This document shows, in pieces, positions 22,656-34,878 of a stretch of DNA of 38,634 bases. How positions within the stretch are numbered: position 1 is the first letter of the stretch; each line of letters starts with the position of its first letter. The position numbers and the translations under genes are program-made. Source of the DNA: Echinostoma caproni (taxonomy: Eukaryota > Platyhelminthes > Trematoda > Plagiorchiida > Echinostomatidae); assembly GCA_900618425.1 (NCBI GenBank), contig UZAN01043107.1, forward strand, positions 2,933 through 41,566, written 5' to 3'. Under the pieces are notes generated by a model, which saw nothing but the letters and a program-made list of their open reading frames with translations, was not told where the DNA came from and searched no databases.

Positions 22656-24328
22656 GTAGGAGAGAGGCCAAAAACAAATGTGATTATTGATCAATTAGGG
22701 ATGGGGATGGGAATATGAGAAATGTCAATTGTGGAACGAACACCGTGAAGTTAGTGTACGTTGTCGTGTTGTGTTCATCTAGCTACCTCATGTTTGCTAA
22801 AAACAGAGAGAAAGAGAGACAAACAAATTGCTGAGAAACAATACAGAAAGATCCGGATCTAATTTTATCACTGATTAATCAGTGGATTTTTTCTGCTCAG
22901 ACAACATTAACAACCGAAGTTAACTCTTGAAAACAAATGATGAACTTAGGTGTTTTGCGTCTATACCTGGCGAGAAAAAAGATTCGTAACCCCTCCCACT
23001 CTTCAGGGTTTTTGCAGTGTCTCTACTTCTGGGTAATGCACAATTACAATCGCCACTTAACAAGCTTAAATATGAAAACTACAACCTCTCGGTTTTCGTC
23101 AAATTAAAAATATGGTAAGACGTGTACCTGGGCGTGGCTCAAATTCCAACGCTTAAAATTTCAATACGTCATTTTTCTGCCTCATGGATAACCTTACTCC
23201 CGCGTTCAGAGTCCAAGACAGAAGGGAATGTCCAAGCTGATATATATCAAGCTCCCATCGTAAAATGGTCGTCTTAAGCTTTACACTAACTTGTATCGTT
23301 TGAATCAAAACCCAAATTGGAGAAGGACTATTTAATTGAGCTGTCAGTTTACATTTTTGCCATGTTTTTCGTTTATCAAAAGTTAAGCTCAAAATTTAGC
23401 ATTTAGGCTTCTTAATTGACTATTTTCGTAATCCACAAAAATGGTCATTGTGGTTTAAACAGAAGTGGAGATAATATGAAAACTTAGGAGAGGGGATACA
23501 AAACTTTTGTCTCGGAGTTTGTCATCTCATNGCCCCCCCCCCCCACGACGGTCTGTCTTCGGTGTACTCAGTCATGTGTAGAAACGTGTATGCGGAGTAA
23601 AAAAAAAATAAAGGAAGACAAACGGCGTCACCCCCTGGCGCAATGACTCATTCAGACAAAAGCGGCCGTATCAGCTGGACGTGAAAGCGATATATCGGAT
23701 CGATAACTAGCTAGGCCCGTTACTCTTTGTTTACTAGGCAAACACCCTATCCGTCTCCACACATCGTTAGAGTGAGTACCAGAAGAACGCACTTCGCAGA
23801 CAGAACAGTGATTGATCGATCGAATCAGCCGTAGGAGATTTTGACCAAGACATCAGCAGTACTTCCGGAACGGTTCATAGAGCAAACGAAAAATTTCTGT
23901 ATTAAAATTTTGCACAAATTGATTAATGTAAGATCAACTTGTGGAATTCCTTAATGTCTATTAAATTTGTCTTCATTCATGGTTTGAATCCCCAACCTAT
24001 CCACCCTCTGAGCAGAAGGGGAAATCATGAAGGATAAATATGGGAACCAACTCTCTAGCAGAATATATCCAATTTACACCGCTTGATCGATGATCAAACG
24101 AAATTTTACTGATGTCATTGAAACGGGGGTAAACCTACAGATATTCTTGAAAGTGGGAAAATTAATAAACCTGCAAATTCGATAGAGACAGAAAATCGCA
24201 TGCACCTTAATGCAACTGATTGGCTGCTTGGCCGTTTGAAAACAGTATTCTGAAGGCCACTCAGATAGCCAGTCAATCCAATTGCAACTGAGCGCAACTA
24301 CACCTTTGCCTATCAAGCATTAGCCAAA
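22656..24328. other. Non-coding stretch with a poly-C run
   Basis: No gene seen. A run of 13 C, preceded by N and G, sits at about 23534-23546 and is probably where the assembly is uncertain. GA-rich patch near 22807-22823. Confidence 0.5.
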
Positions 24329-24432
24329 CCCGCAGTCCTTTAGCCTCGACCCACATTCCTTTAGCTAAAACCTGCAATACTTTGACCACTACCCGTGGTC
24401 CTTTAGCCTCGACAAACAAACTTTAGTCACGC
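24329..24432 (+). repeat. 21-bp imperfect tandem repeat, five units
   Basis: Units start at 24329, 24350, 24371, 24392 and 24413, exactly 21 bases apart, and the last is slightly short. The pattern is roughly CCCGCAGTCCTTTAGCCTCGA; units 1 and 4 are most alike, 2, 3 and 5 diverged. A degenerate half unit may precede (24311-24328). The 21-base period keeps a reading frame, but no open protein frame of interest runs through it. Confidence 0.8.
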
Positions 24433-27400
24433 CGTAGTAAGTGAATCAGATTAGAAAGTGTCGGAATACTCTGAAGTCAACGGATGTTGAAAAAATTTGT
24501 TATCTACAAATGTTGATGTTACAAAAAATAAGAAGATGTGGGGGTCGCATACTGCCACACTTGTTGACTGGAGAAGGTTTAACTGATGTGCTCGCATCGT
24601 CAAACCCTTTAGCACATCTCGTACAGCTTCAGTGTTTCCGTAAAGCATGCAATACTTCTGTGAGTAAAAATCTCAAATATAACAAACTTTTCTGAGTATG
24701 AATATTTGATAATAATTATCACTGACATTGCTTATCCTATTGAAACAATTCCACCAGATAAAGTAAGCCGGTTGAATTAAGGTAAAAGTGTAACATTCAC
24801 AACTGGCTGATGCAAACTAGCTTCGAAACATCATATTGTCAAATGAAGCGAGCCGAATAGTCCAATCACGTTAAGCTTCCTGCATTCAATAGTTTGGCGG
24901 CCAACTGACGATGTGACTCCTCATAATTCGGAAAAGAAGCATTGTGTGATCCAATCAAGATATGTCATAGGGTTTGCAGTGTATGTGTGGTAATAACCGC
25001 AGGTGAAGTTATGGCAACAACGAGCCTTCCGTTTAAAAAAGGGAGGACCAGGAGTTAGTCAACAGCAACAATCCACCACTCTTGACCAGCCAGGCATACA
25101 ATCGGATCGGGAGTAGGAAGAAGGTGACGTAGGGACGAAAACGTTGATCGCACGTGTCTACAACAATGTACAACCGGAAGTCAATAAAGGGACATTCGGA
25201 TTCATATATGTAGATCAGCGAGGGATCAAGGTCACAGAGAGGGAGTGGGGTCACAGATAGATTCTTGCTCTTCAACTTCTCTCCTTTTGTTCTTGAGTGA
25301 TAGCATCTGGAATCTTTCTGTTAACTGTTTACTTAAATTCGATCAAACTTCAATCCTTCTCCGAAAGCCAACAGTCACTATAACACAAGAAGCTAGAAAC
25401 CATGATTTAATTTGATCTGTCTTCTAGCCGTATGAACAGTTCGTCATTTCATACAGATCTTTCTGGTTATTGAGCAGTTAACATTTCATATATCCAAATC
25501 AAATTAAGTCACGTGCTTTCAGCAGTGGAAGATCAACATAAAACTCGATCTTGTTACTTTGCAATTTTGTCATTTGGGATTAGGGAAATAATTCGAAAAA
25601 CCTCTTAATTCTGTCCCCCCGTAACTACTTTTGCCATAGTCATTGATGTCAACCCCGATAGTGAACGGGGTGAATGTAGGATTTGTGAAAAAAAATTGCG
25701 TAGCACTGGAACAGTGGCAATTGGATTACTACAACTGTGAATTGGTTAGTGTACTTCATTATCCCGAGAAGTAAGTTATGTAAAGTAAAGATTTGTTCAC
25801 TTCGGTGATTCGAATGGAATAAAAATTAAAAGTAATTGAAGTTTGTTGTTCTCAACTTCCCCATTCATCATCGCATTGCGCTGTCATCCATTAAATTGGT
25901 TGCAATTCCACCAGATTTCCTATTGGTAGTCAGGACTCACTCAGTACGCAGTGCCTATAAGAGTACTAAATCATCACGGAATAGCATCGCAATTAACTGC
26001 TCTGATCCACAGTATAGGTCGTCTGATTGGACCGAGATCAGCTACACATTTACACCACAGGGGCGATAGTGCATGTATGCACCGTGGAGATGTGATTTCA
26101 ACTGTGAATCATTCAATCACACATGTATTATGGTTGATTGTTGGACTCCTTCGACTTTGAAAAGTGATTTCTTTAGCCGTTCTGCATGTTCGGATGTGTG
26201 CCATGTTGAACACGGATTTCGACTGGAAACCCATCAGATAGCGCGAATTGCAGTACAACCAACTTATGCTGTGGACACAGACACGCATGCGAATAAGTCT
26301 CACATGTGTCAGTCACATTCCCCATAGTCAAAACACCGTCGATATGATCCGCCTGTTAACGCTTAGCCAATCCGAGTGCACGTTCATTGACTCACTCAAC
26401 TTGTGGGCTTCCCGTATCCTNTTGGCTGTTTGGAAATTCAGGTGAGTTGCGTGCATTAAGCCATTCGATATCACAGCATAACCACCACAAATATACAATC
26501 TTTGTCGATTTGTCTATCTATTCATCCCGTTTGTTTGTCTATGCATCTGTCCGATTGTTTATTCATTGCAAAAATATACAAAAGCAAATTTAGTGACTTA
26601 AAGCAAAAATAGGACAAGTTAGGTCCTATAGACCAGTGACGGAAAATGATATATCGTTCGCAATTTACTCAGACTAGAGTACATACAAGAAACCAATGGA
26701 ATCGCATGTGTGTATTTATGACCTTTAGATTTGACAATATTTCAATCACGTGATTCGACAGTAGTGGTACTCCATGGTCTATCATTCGTTCAATGGAATA
26801 TGTGGATACCGGTTTCGTGGGGTTTGCGTTGTATACCAGCTCATTGTGTTAAAAATCAAAATTTTGTTAAAGAGTAGAAAAGTTCATCAAATCCACCTAA
26901 TATGTAATTTTATCGATAGAGAAAGATATGTTGTGATTCAAAATCGGAGTAATATCATAACGAATCATCCAGTCTGTGATATAATCAAAGCCCTCAAACT
27001 TGATAACCATAAATTCATTTGTTGCATTTTTGTGCACTATGAATGTTTGGAGGCGTAAGCGCCACCACTGCGTGAATAACCCGCGTATCCACTATCCTTG
27101 ATAGAAATACCAGTTCTTCACGCATCGATCGATTTCAACCATATGGCCTGCGGTAGATTCGTTGGTTTCAGTTTACACATGAATCCATGCATTTATTCAA
27201 TGGATGTGTGCCAAGAATTTCCGAAGATCTAAAAACAATGGAGATGTGATATTGTAAACAGTTGCATTGCACCTATTCATTCTTTTATTTTCAGCTCATC
27301 CTTTTTGAAACAGACCATATTTAATCAAATCCACAGAGCGGTAAAAAGGCAAACCGATTACAGTCACCAAGATCCCTGTTTTCCCTTCGACTAGATGCGG

Positions 27401-27600
27401 ACAAATCGCACGTGAATGACAGCACACACGAATCAATTCAGTGACCGTGAGTTTGGATTCCGAGCTGCAAGGAAATGAGCCAGCTATTGACCACATCTAA
27501 ATTAAGTTCAGGCAAAAAATCCTGTCCCAGGCCGAATAATCCCCGCACACAGGCACAACAATGATAATCGGATGCAATTAGCGTTTCGAAGAGGAAAATT
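24433..27600. other. Non-coding stretch, no gene identified
   Basis: Mostly AT-rich sequence. Two items are treated as observations only: a T-terminated unit at 25027-25275 on the minus strand and a possible exon at 26328-26440. Other open frames here (for example 24441-24695, 26774-27058) show no domain. One N lies at 26421. Confidence 0.45.
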
Positions 27601-27607
27601 GTGTGTG

Positions 27608-27651
<44 letters not shown>
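27601..27651. repeat. (GT)n microsatellite
   Basis: About 25 GT units with one GC interruption near 27613. It is the longest microsatellite of the window. The Thr-His frame on the minus strand is an artefact. Confidence 0.95.
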
Positions 27652-27654
<3 letters not shown>

Positions 27655-30600
27655 TTGGTAGAGAAAGAGGTATTGAAGCCAGGCAGACATTGGCTTAGCA
27701 GTTAGAATGAATTATTAAATCCACCATTGACTTCGACGTGTTTTTAGCTTTTTATTGTAAAAACAATAGTTACACCACACACAATGATACACACACGAAC
27801 ACACATATAAGGAGAAGTATGAAAGTGAGGTATGTTTCCAAATTATGAAAAGCAACATGAAACACTATCTATTACAACGCTTATCATCGAGAAACAATAA
27901 ATCAAGTCTGCACGGGATCAAACGTGATCTATACTGATATTTCTGTGAATTAATGGAAGGAAGCAAGCAGGGCGGAATGAAATTCTTATTATGCATTAAT
28001 GATTTCATTGACTATTCTTTGACAGTATTCGAAGGATTTCGAAACTCAATTTGGTTTTTATTCTATTCACCGAAATTAATTGAACCATCTTCACTCGCTC
28101 TTCGCGATACGACCGTTAGCTAAAGTGGATGACAATCGCTGTTAACATGGAAACAGATGCAGTAGCAGTAACCATGTCTAATTGTGACAAGCTCTTCCGT
28201 CACATTCGATCTCACTGAATAAGAGACAATCACTGGAATGCGTACTGTGAAGACGAGTGAAACACTTCAATCTGTTACTGAATCGTTCATTAGAACAATC
28301 TGTAAATATTTCCACTTCAAACTATTCCAGGGATAACAATGCGAACAGTAGTTCCAATAACCATGCCGGAATAATCACGGATTCTGACACCTGGAAAATG
28401 AAGAAGGCTCCAAGAGAAGACAATGCAGCCACGATGTCGTCAATGCCTGTCTTCAGACAGAACAAGACTATCACGAAACACTAGTTGTCTTCATTTGGGA
28501 GTCGAACTCTGTTACGTTGAATCGAACCAGTTCCCCTCTATCCTCAAAACGAGTAATAAAACGTATTACAGAAACAAACCATTGAGAAGTCAACCTAATT
28601 AGCACAACTTCCAAGACACTAGCGAGGGAACTCCTAAATCGCTTCTCAGTTGCTAGTATCAACTACATCTAACTCAACCAAGGAACTTTCGTTGTGGGAG
28701 AGCGTGTATCGAACAGACTTCCATGTTGTGCGGAAGTTCACAAGGTTGTTACGAGTTCACATAACCGAAAAGGGTCTACTTCATCGATTTCTGCACAGCC
28801 TCCCATCCGGGACTGCAATTTGCTCAAGACACTGTCATCTTGAGGACCTATCCCGGAATTATCGAACAGCGTCAGTGAATTTTTCAACGGTACAAAACTG
28901 GATCGAGCGTGTTTAGTCTCACTGATTTTCTTCACTCCCACTTGACAATATGCACAGTTCAGGCGTCGTTCATCGTTTGGTTTAATCGTATGTCATGGTA
29001 CAACCCGTTCGATAAATACGATCGTCGATTCCGGTGATCACTAGCACTTCTCTGCAGACTTTGAGTTTGAACCGAGAAAACGAAGAGGGGAATGATGAAC
29101 AAACGTCGCAGTACGATGTGCCGACCAGAGATTTTAACAGAACGGAAGAAGTGTGTAGCGATAGATGCCAAAAAGAACATTAGGGTACAGAAATGAACTG
29201 AAATGAGATGAACTGAAAGGTAGTACGGAGGCCAAATACCGGTAGTTACGTTCGAGCAGAAACAGCGACGGATTAACTGACCATGACTTAACTTATGATT
29301 ATTATAGATCGCGTTATTATGAAATTCGGGATGTATGGCTTCATGGCCACATTACAATACAATACAATGGTGAATGTTCTTTCGACTAAGTGATTATCAG
29401 GTTATTGTTAAAGTGAAGTAAGGTCACCAGAAAACAAATAACAAGTTACTCTTCGATAAGTGGGAAAAGTAAAGTGAGGTTTTGAGGGAGTAAACACTGA
29501 CGACGATAGGAAGAGCGAAGTGAGAGAATCGATCGTGCGTATATTACCAAGCATATGTCATTTGATCAATGAGTGTGCGATAAGCAATTGCAGTAAGCTT
29601 CTGAAGCCTGAAGGAGGTAGCATCAAAACAAGAATGAGACAAAATTACAATAGAACGACAATTGGATCAAGGATAAACAAAATGATTATCATCCCAACAC
29701 AACGATGTAAGAAAAACGCACGAGTAATTTATAAGCATGACAATAGAGATGTGGATCAAAGATCTACACCACCATGTCTGGCAAACAAATCACGAAATCC
29801 TCCCTATCAAACAGCTAACCAGAAATGTCCTACGCACAACTGTGTCAGAACGGCCGAGGCAGGTGAAAATAGTTACGGTTGGTTCGCAGCAGCGCATCCA
29901 CACACGCATAAACAGATGACAGTCTATTTGAGTCGTGAATCATGTAAACTGCTCACAGACACACCAAGTCCATTCTTATAACCTTGTCCGTTACAGAATA
30001 TTTTTACTCGCGAAACAGGGCTGCCAGCCGTGGTAACCAAACATCAACAAGCGCACAATTGATATAAGCTAGTTTCCGTAGCTGCAATTCAAGTCTTATT
30101 TAGATATTTGGAAAATAGGGAGAAACAAGTCGATGCATCTGGGGTTTGTAAGCAGTACTCATTTAACCGCTACCGTTTTCAAAATAAGTGAGAAATCTGG
30201 TAGCCATGACCACGACAGCAATGCGATCGCAATCATACGTAACATGGCGATTTGTCAAGAAATGTTCCATTATGGGAAGGGTAATTTGAATGAGCTCAGG
30301 GAGTTTGTGCACGGATTGCACGAGTAACGGATGAAATATGTTCATCACCCGTAAATGAATGCACTGTTGCGATCCAGTTAGTCCGTAACCCAATCGTATG
30401 CAGGAGCCTTCCGATCGGCGACTTGATGAGGACGATTTCGGGTATAGTGCGACAGAGCAAATGGAATAAACAGCTTCGGTTAACGAAACAGAGCTACCGT
30501 ACTATGTTAGTTCGGATATCTATGTTCAACAAAGGACCTAGTTCATTTCGCGATAGTTCAGTCAAGAGAAAAGGAAGATAACAAACGAAGAACCTGCGAA

Positions 30601-30779
30601 ATGCAGGATGCGAAGTGCAGCGTCAATGTTAAAGGAATGATGCATCAGAAGTATTGGAAGTTCCAAAACCTGTGGTGCCACAGCAATATACATTATGCTT
30701 CTAGGAGGTAGGTCTGCATCTATTTTAATGCATGGATATCATGCACTGATAAGTCTGTCTTACTTCTTTTTTACTTATC
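27652..30779. other. Non-coding stretch, purine-rich on plus strand
   Basis: From about 27750 to 30700 the plus strand is A/G-rich, the reverse of the bias at 7967-13450. Open frames such as 28257-28484 (Ser/Asn-rich) and 29520-29981 (GTG start) have no recognisable domain. A minus-strand transcript with a long untranslated part would fit the bias, but no coding exon for it was found. Confidence 0.4.
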
Positions 30780-30945
30780 CAATATAAAAATGTACAGTGA
30801 ACATTCAGCAAGGGTCGTCGAGACCATACAAAGGCTCCATAGGAAGACGGACGGTGATGGAGCGGTTCAAACCCGGGACTACCAGATCACAAGTTAGTGA
30901 CCTAACCTTTTGGCCACCCCCACCCACCGGAGATTAAAAGGTAAG
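30780..30945 (-). repeat. tRNA-derived SINE-like element, family C
   Basis: On the minus strand there is an A box TGGCCAAAAGG (complement of 30906-30916) and a B box GGTTTGAACCG (complement of 30863-30873). Starts are 43 bases apart, as in a tRNA gene, with TAACTTGTGATCTGG in the anticodon-arm region. No cloverleaf can be completed by eye, and the sequence continues past the expected acceptor end, so this is a tRNA-derived repeat head rather than a functional tRNA gene. It is the only copy seen in the window. Confidence 0.65.
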
Positions 30946-32334
30946 AGACCAATTGTCACACTAAATACTAAAAGGGAGTGGCGATGAGGGGACATTCATC
31001 CTAAACACTTCGATTTGCACTAGGAATCTGCGCAGTGGAGTTACAGTACAGCATCATATTTATCCTCACAGTTGTTCTTAATTAATGAAGATTAAAACAT
31101 TGGTAATAAATACATTTTTGGAGCACCAAGTTCAATTCAGTTGCGTTCAGCATCTACAAACATTAAACAAGCACTTTCGTGCACCGATTTTGGTCGATGT
31201 CTCACGAATTCCTCTTTGGGTGAAGGAATAAAAGGAAGCACTCGGTGTGACAGAGAGATGAACAAGGGCGCGGTGGAGTGTGCAAGCGGACTAGGAAAGA
31301 CCTGTCGAACAGGAGGAAAGAGGACAAAGCAAACAGAAGGAGACATCCAACACATGGCTACCATACTTCATCGAGGATGACTAATGATAATCACCAGTGT
31401 AACGGTAGAACAGTGGTATATCGGCTTGTCACACGGCTGGCTTCGGCTTGGTTCCCGGAGGAAGAGCAGTTGTGGATGATGGTGAGTCATTGATGAAATT
31501 AGATTACATGATGATAAAAGTCAGCTTTGTTGTCGCCCGAATAGTTGACTTCCGCACACGTCGCTTCAACCAGCTGCCGTGCTCATACTCTTGATCCAAT
31601 ATTCATTTCGACCCCCTCTCTCCTTTCGAACAACTTCCATCTCCTTCGACTTGCCTCGCTGGACCTTGATCCAGTAAAATTGCTATCCATGATTTTCCTC
31701 CCACATCGAAGCAGATTTTGGGGGTTTAACTGGGACTTCCTGTCGTTTTGTCCTTGAGGCAACTGTTGTTTCCCTTCGGACGAGTTCACATCTGTTTCGA
31801 ACTTCAGCGATACTGTTCTTTTGAGTGTGTATCCTTTAATTCAACACTTTTCAAACGATGAAACCCAAATGCTCCAAGCGGTTTAACCACGCATATGATG
31901 GTGCTGTACGCCTAAAGCGCTCAACATCCCGCCTTACTCGCTCAATATTTGAAAAGCCTTCGACAGACTTGGCATGAAACTGTTCATATTCAAGTTTCCT
32001 CATGCCCTTGTATCGTGGCCGTCAACCTTCCGCAGAAAGTGACCAATTTAAGTCCGACTTCATATAGTTTTATCTCACCTGTTAGCCATGAATACCAAGC
32101 TTGAGTACTTTTGGTCAACATATTTCTCCGATTTGACAATCATCGCCTACCCAAGGCTTCCTATCCGTCTGTTGGCTAATAGCGCCAATCATCAACAATA
32201 GTTCTCAACGAGCTAGTCTCAAAATCGATCGTTACTGTAGTGCAGTTTTTGTGTTACTGTACATCTACCTAGAACATCCTCTCTTGGGGCACTCACAATC
32301 GTAATGTAATCAACGTTTCAAAACGTATTATATC
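30946..32334. other. Non-coding stretch with coding-like patches
   Basis: No gene is called. Around 31545-31757 (plus) and 31860-32010 (both strands) sequence is less AT-rich and open in more than one frame, which suggests relics of an element. No known domain was recognised. Confidence 0.4.
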
Positions 32335-32416
32335 ATATATTTCACACGTCTGAGTTCAGACTGCGCCAAACAAATCGCAGTAGGATAACCTTTATTAAAA
32401 TAAAAACGTTCCACGA
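32335..32416 (+). repeat. Dispersed repeat family E, copy 1
   Basis: Matches 33628-33702 in the same direction. The shared pattern is TTTCA then GTCTGAGTTCAGACTG against GTCTGAGTCCAGAATG, GCCAAACAA, then ACGTTC. It is short and of unknown origin. Confidence 0.6.
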
Positions 32417-32544
32417 CTTTCAAAACGTACCTTGTTTCACATTTTATGAAACACAATCCATCTGTCCTACATTTATCCTTCGATTTCACCCAGTTGCGTT
32501 CCACCTACTTTGTTCTTCTTTTCAAATTTATTTTTATTTTCATT

Positions 32545-32715
32545 ACACACCTAAGTGTGATGAACAGCAAACGGGGCGAACCCCATAGTCACGAAGACCT
32601 GCTGTTCAGTGGTGGAAACCGGCAACCCGGGACTTGGAGTGGAAAACCACATAAGGCCCTGATAGGTTAGTTGCGGTATTGAACCGGACGACAGCAGAGC
32701 TGTCTAACACCTATG
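32545..32715 (-). repeat. Dispersed repeat family A, copy 3
   Basis: Reverse-orientation copy of the body at 2690-2860. Shared blocks include CACACCTAAGTGTGATGAAC, GGGGCGAACCCCATAGTCAC, GGTGGAAACCGGCAACC, GGACTTGGAGTGGAAAACCA and TATTGAACCGGACGACAG. On the minus strand the copy ends in an A-rich AATGAAAATAAAAATAAA tail, as expected for a retroposed element. The tRNA-like head is missing. Confidence 0.75.
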
Positions 32716-33627
32716 TTGGTCCTTTGTTATTGATCCGCTTGATTCTCATTCTGTGAACAACGCTGGTTTTCTATTTCGCATCAGACGCTCGTTTGCTCCG
32801 GTTCATTCCCTTCTACTGTACAAAACTCCAATTAATTCGGCTCTGGAATGTTGCAGTCACTTGTGGACAGGAGTCCGTAAATAGCCCTTTTACTTCTTGG
32901 TAGAGTTCAAAAGGTCATCCGGTTCATTGATGACCCTTCTCTTACTTCTTCATCTCGGCGGTTCCCCTTCCTGTAACTTTTCCCACTTATCCCACACACA
33001 AGCAGCTAGATCATGTGAGACTACCATCAGAAGACGTCGTACTTTCCTCTACTAACCGGTTTCTTTTCGAATAGCTGAACTCTCCAACTCTGTCCTCGCT
33101 AACAATTAATTTTCATAATTGAAAGACAGGATCGATAACTTGGCTTTCACGTGTATGTCAGCTCACACTACCTTCACAAAATATTTTTTTGACTATGGGT
33201 TTTGAATTCGTATACAATAACTTAATTTGTGTGATAAAAATAGACTTGGTATTGAGCTGGGCGACAGAGAGTTCGTTTCAGACTAAGGTCTTCCTCCCAG
33301 ATCAAAGCAGCCACAACAACTCTAAACACGAGTGGAAGCGATCAGACCAAACCAGAATGCAGAAACATCAGATGCTCATTGCATTCATAATCACAGAGTA
33401 AGGCGCATTGGCTGATGAAGTTTTTAAAGAAATTATTGAGTGAGGATAGCGAACCGATCGCAAACGAGTACGTACTCAAGCATCTTTTGCATTATGCAAT
33501 GCAAAATAGCTACCGAGATCAATACAAAACAACGTGAAACGAAATTATAGGAAGAGGAATGCTACTAATATATTAATAGACGGCAATATTAGTTTGCGTT
33601 AGCACCAAACGACATGGATATTTTATT
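32716..33627. other. Non-coding stretch, no gene identified
   Basis: No repeat or domain recognised. A 70-codon plus-strand frame at 33189-33401 shows nothing familiar. Confidence 0.5.
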
Positions 33628-33702
33628 TTATTTCATGTATGTCTGAGTCCAGAATGTGTGCCAAACAAGCCATGTCATAACGACCTCGATAACACGTTCA
33701 TG
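33628..33702 (+). repeat. Dispersed repeat family E, copy 2
   Basis: Direct-orientation partner of 32335-32416, about 1.3 kb downstream. Confidence 0.6.
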
Positions 33703-33782
33703 ATTTGCTAAAGGACGGAATACGGCAGCTAGCACAGGTCAAAGGTGAACTTTCTTGAGGAAGTTCAGTTCCGAGTGTTTGA

Positions 33783-34130
33783 CTAGGCAAAGCCTGATCC
33801 GCAAGACGAGGGGGCTGTGAGGTTCAACGGACCATGCACACTTTGGACAGGGTCAAATGTCCTAAATACCCAATACGCGTCTAACTGGCGAACACTGTCA
33901 CAACCAGGAGGGTTTGCGTGGTTTGTACACCTCTTGATTAGTTGGGAATCGGGATCTTTGACCAAATCCCTTAGGGAGAGTGTTGGTGGCTCACTGACCA
34001 ATTTATGGGCCTCAATGTTGGCTTTTCTTCCTCTCACTTTGGTTGGAAAACAACGCCAAAGGATGCAGTAGGGTTTTCTCAAAGGGAGTCTGTGAAACAC
34101 TTGATGGTATAGGAGAGCAGTAAAGCCATA
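33783..34130. repeat. Dispersed repeat family F, copy 2
   Basis: The right half matches 16805-16930. It is open for 105 codons on the minus strand and 84 on the plus strand and is less AT-rich than its surroundings, so it may be a younger copy. I recognise no protein domain and treat both frames as by-products. Confidence 0.5.
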
Positions 34131-34529
34131 ATCAGGCTCATGAACCGCAGAAATCTCATTGAGGAAGTTAAGAACCTCACAGTTACAAAAATGTGGTAAC
34201 TAGACTCCTTACACTTTCACACGACGAGAACGTATCAGTTCCAGAAGCACGGCGCAACGCACACAGTTGTAAAAACCAATCGTTGGTAGATTCTTAACAT
34301 TGTGAATCAGCACTGAAACAGTTCGACGAGCGAGGACTGGGATTACCATGGTTGCATATAGCCTTCAAAGACATTCAATATGTGAAATCGATATCACACT
34401 CCTCGAAACCAAAAGCACACGATGAAAAAGTTACGGATAATATGTACCGAGAGATGGTGGCAATTTGATTTGATCATGTGACTGCACAAAGCAGACTTGG
34501 CAACCTGGAATGTAGATAGATCATCATCA
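34131..34529. other. Non-coding stretch, no gene identified
   Basis: No feature seen in about 400 bases between two repeats. Confidence 0.5.
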
Positions 34530-34715
34530 GTCACTTTTGGTCACTATTACGGGAGCTTTTCGGGGTTCGAACACTGTCAGTAGGGGTCATCTTACGCGGT
34601 ATTCGATACTGTATATTATAGTGGGGCCTTGTGTCGCTCTCTATTCCATGTTTGAGGGCCGAAACTGCCGGTAACCTTAATTAAAACAGTAAACCCTCGT
34701 GACTTTGAGCTTCAT
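34530..34715 (+). repeat. tRNA-derived SINE-like element, family A copy 4 (old)
   Basis: Strongly diverged but collinear with 2607-2830: a B box GGTTCGAACAC at 34564-34574, then TATTCGATACTG for TTCAATATCAC, GGGGCCTTGTG for GGGCTTTATG, ACTGCCGGTAACC for GTTGCCGGTTTCC, and CAGTAAACCCTCGTGAC for CAGTAAACTGTCGGTCCTTGTGAC. About 20-25 bases between the A-box and B-box regions are missing. Confidence 0.55.
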
Positions 34716-34878
34716 TTGTTCTGCTATCGAACACAATAAGGTTCCAATTAGAGACATCTCGTTATCTAAGGCTAACAACGCTATCAAGACCCACGTAGTT
34801 TGCTCCTACGACAAGGGCGGTGGTGGCCCAACAAATCATCACCGTCTAACTTCCACGCTCGGTGTTGTATGGCCACCC

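Noticed and set aside
23534..23546. Poly-C run as a G-quadruplex or regulatory site
   Set aside because: It follows an N and is a single homopolymer, most likely an uncertain base-call region.
27508..27690. Thr-His repeat protein on the minus strand
   Set aside because: It is a translation of the GT microsatellite.
29520..29981. 153-codon plus-strand open frame
   Set aside because: It starts at GTG, has no recognisable domain or splice sites, and lies in a purine-rich stretch that lowers stop frequency for some frames.
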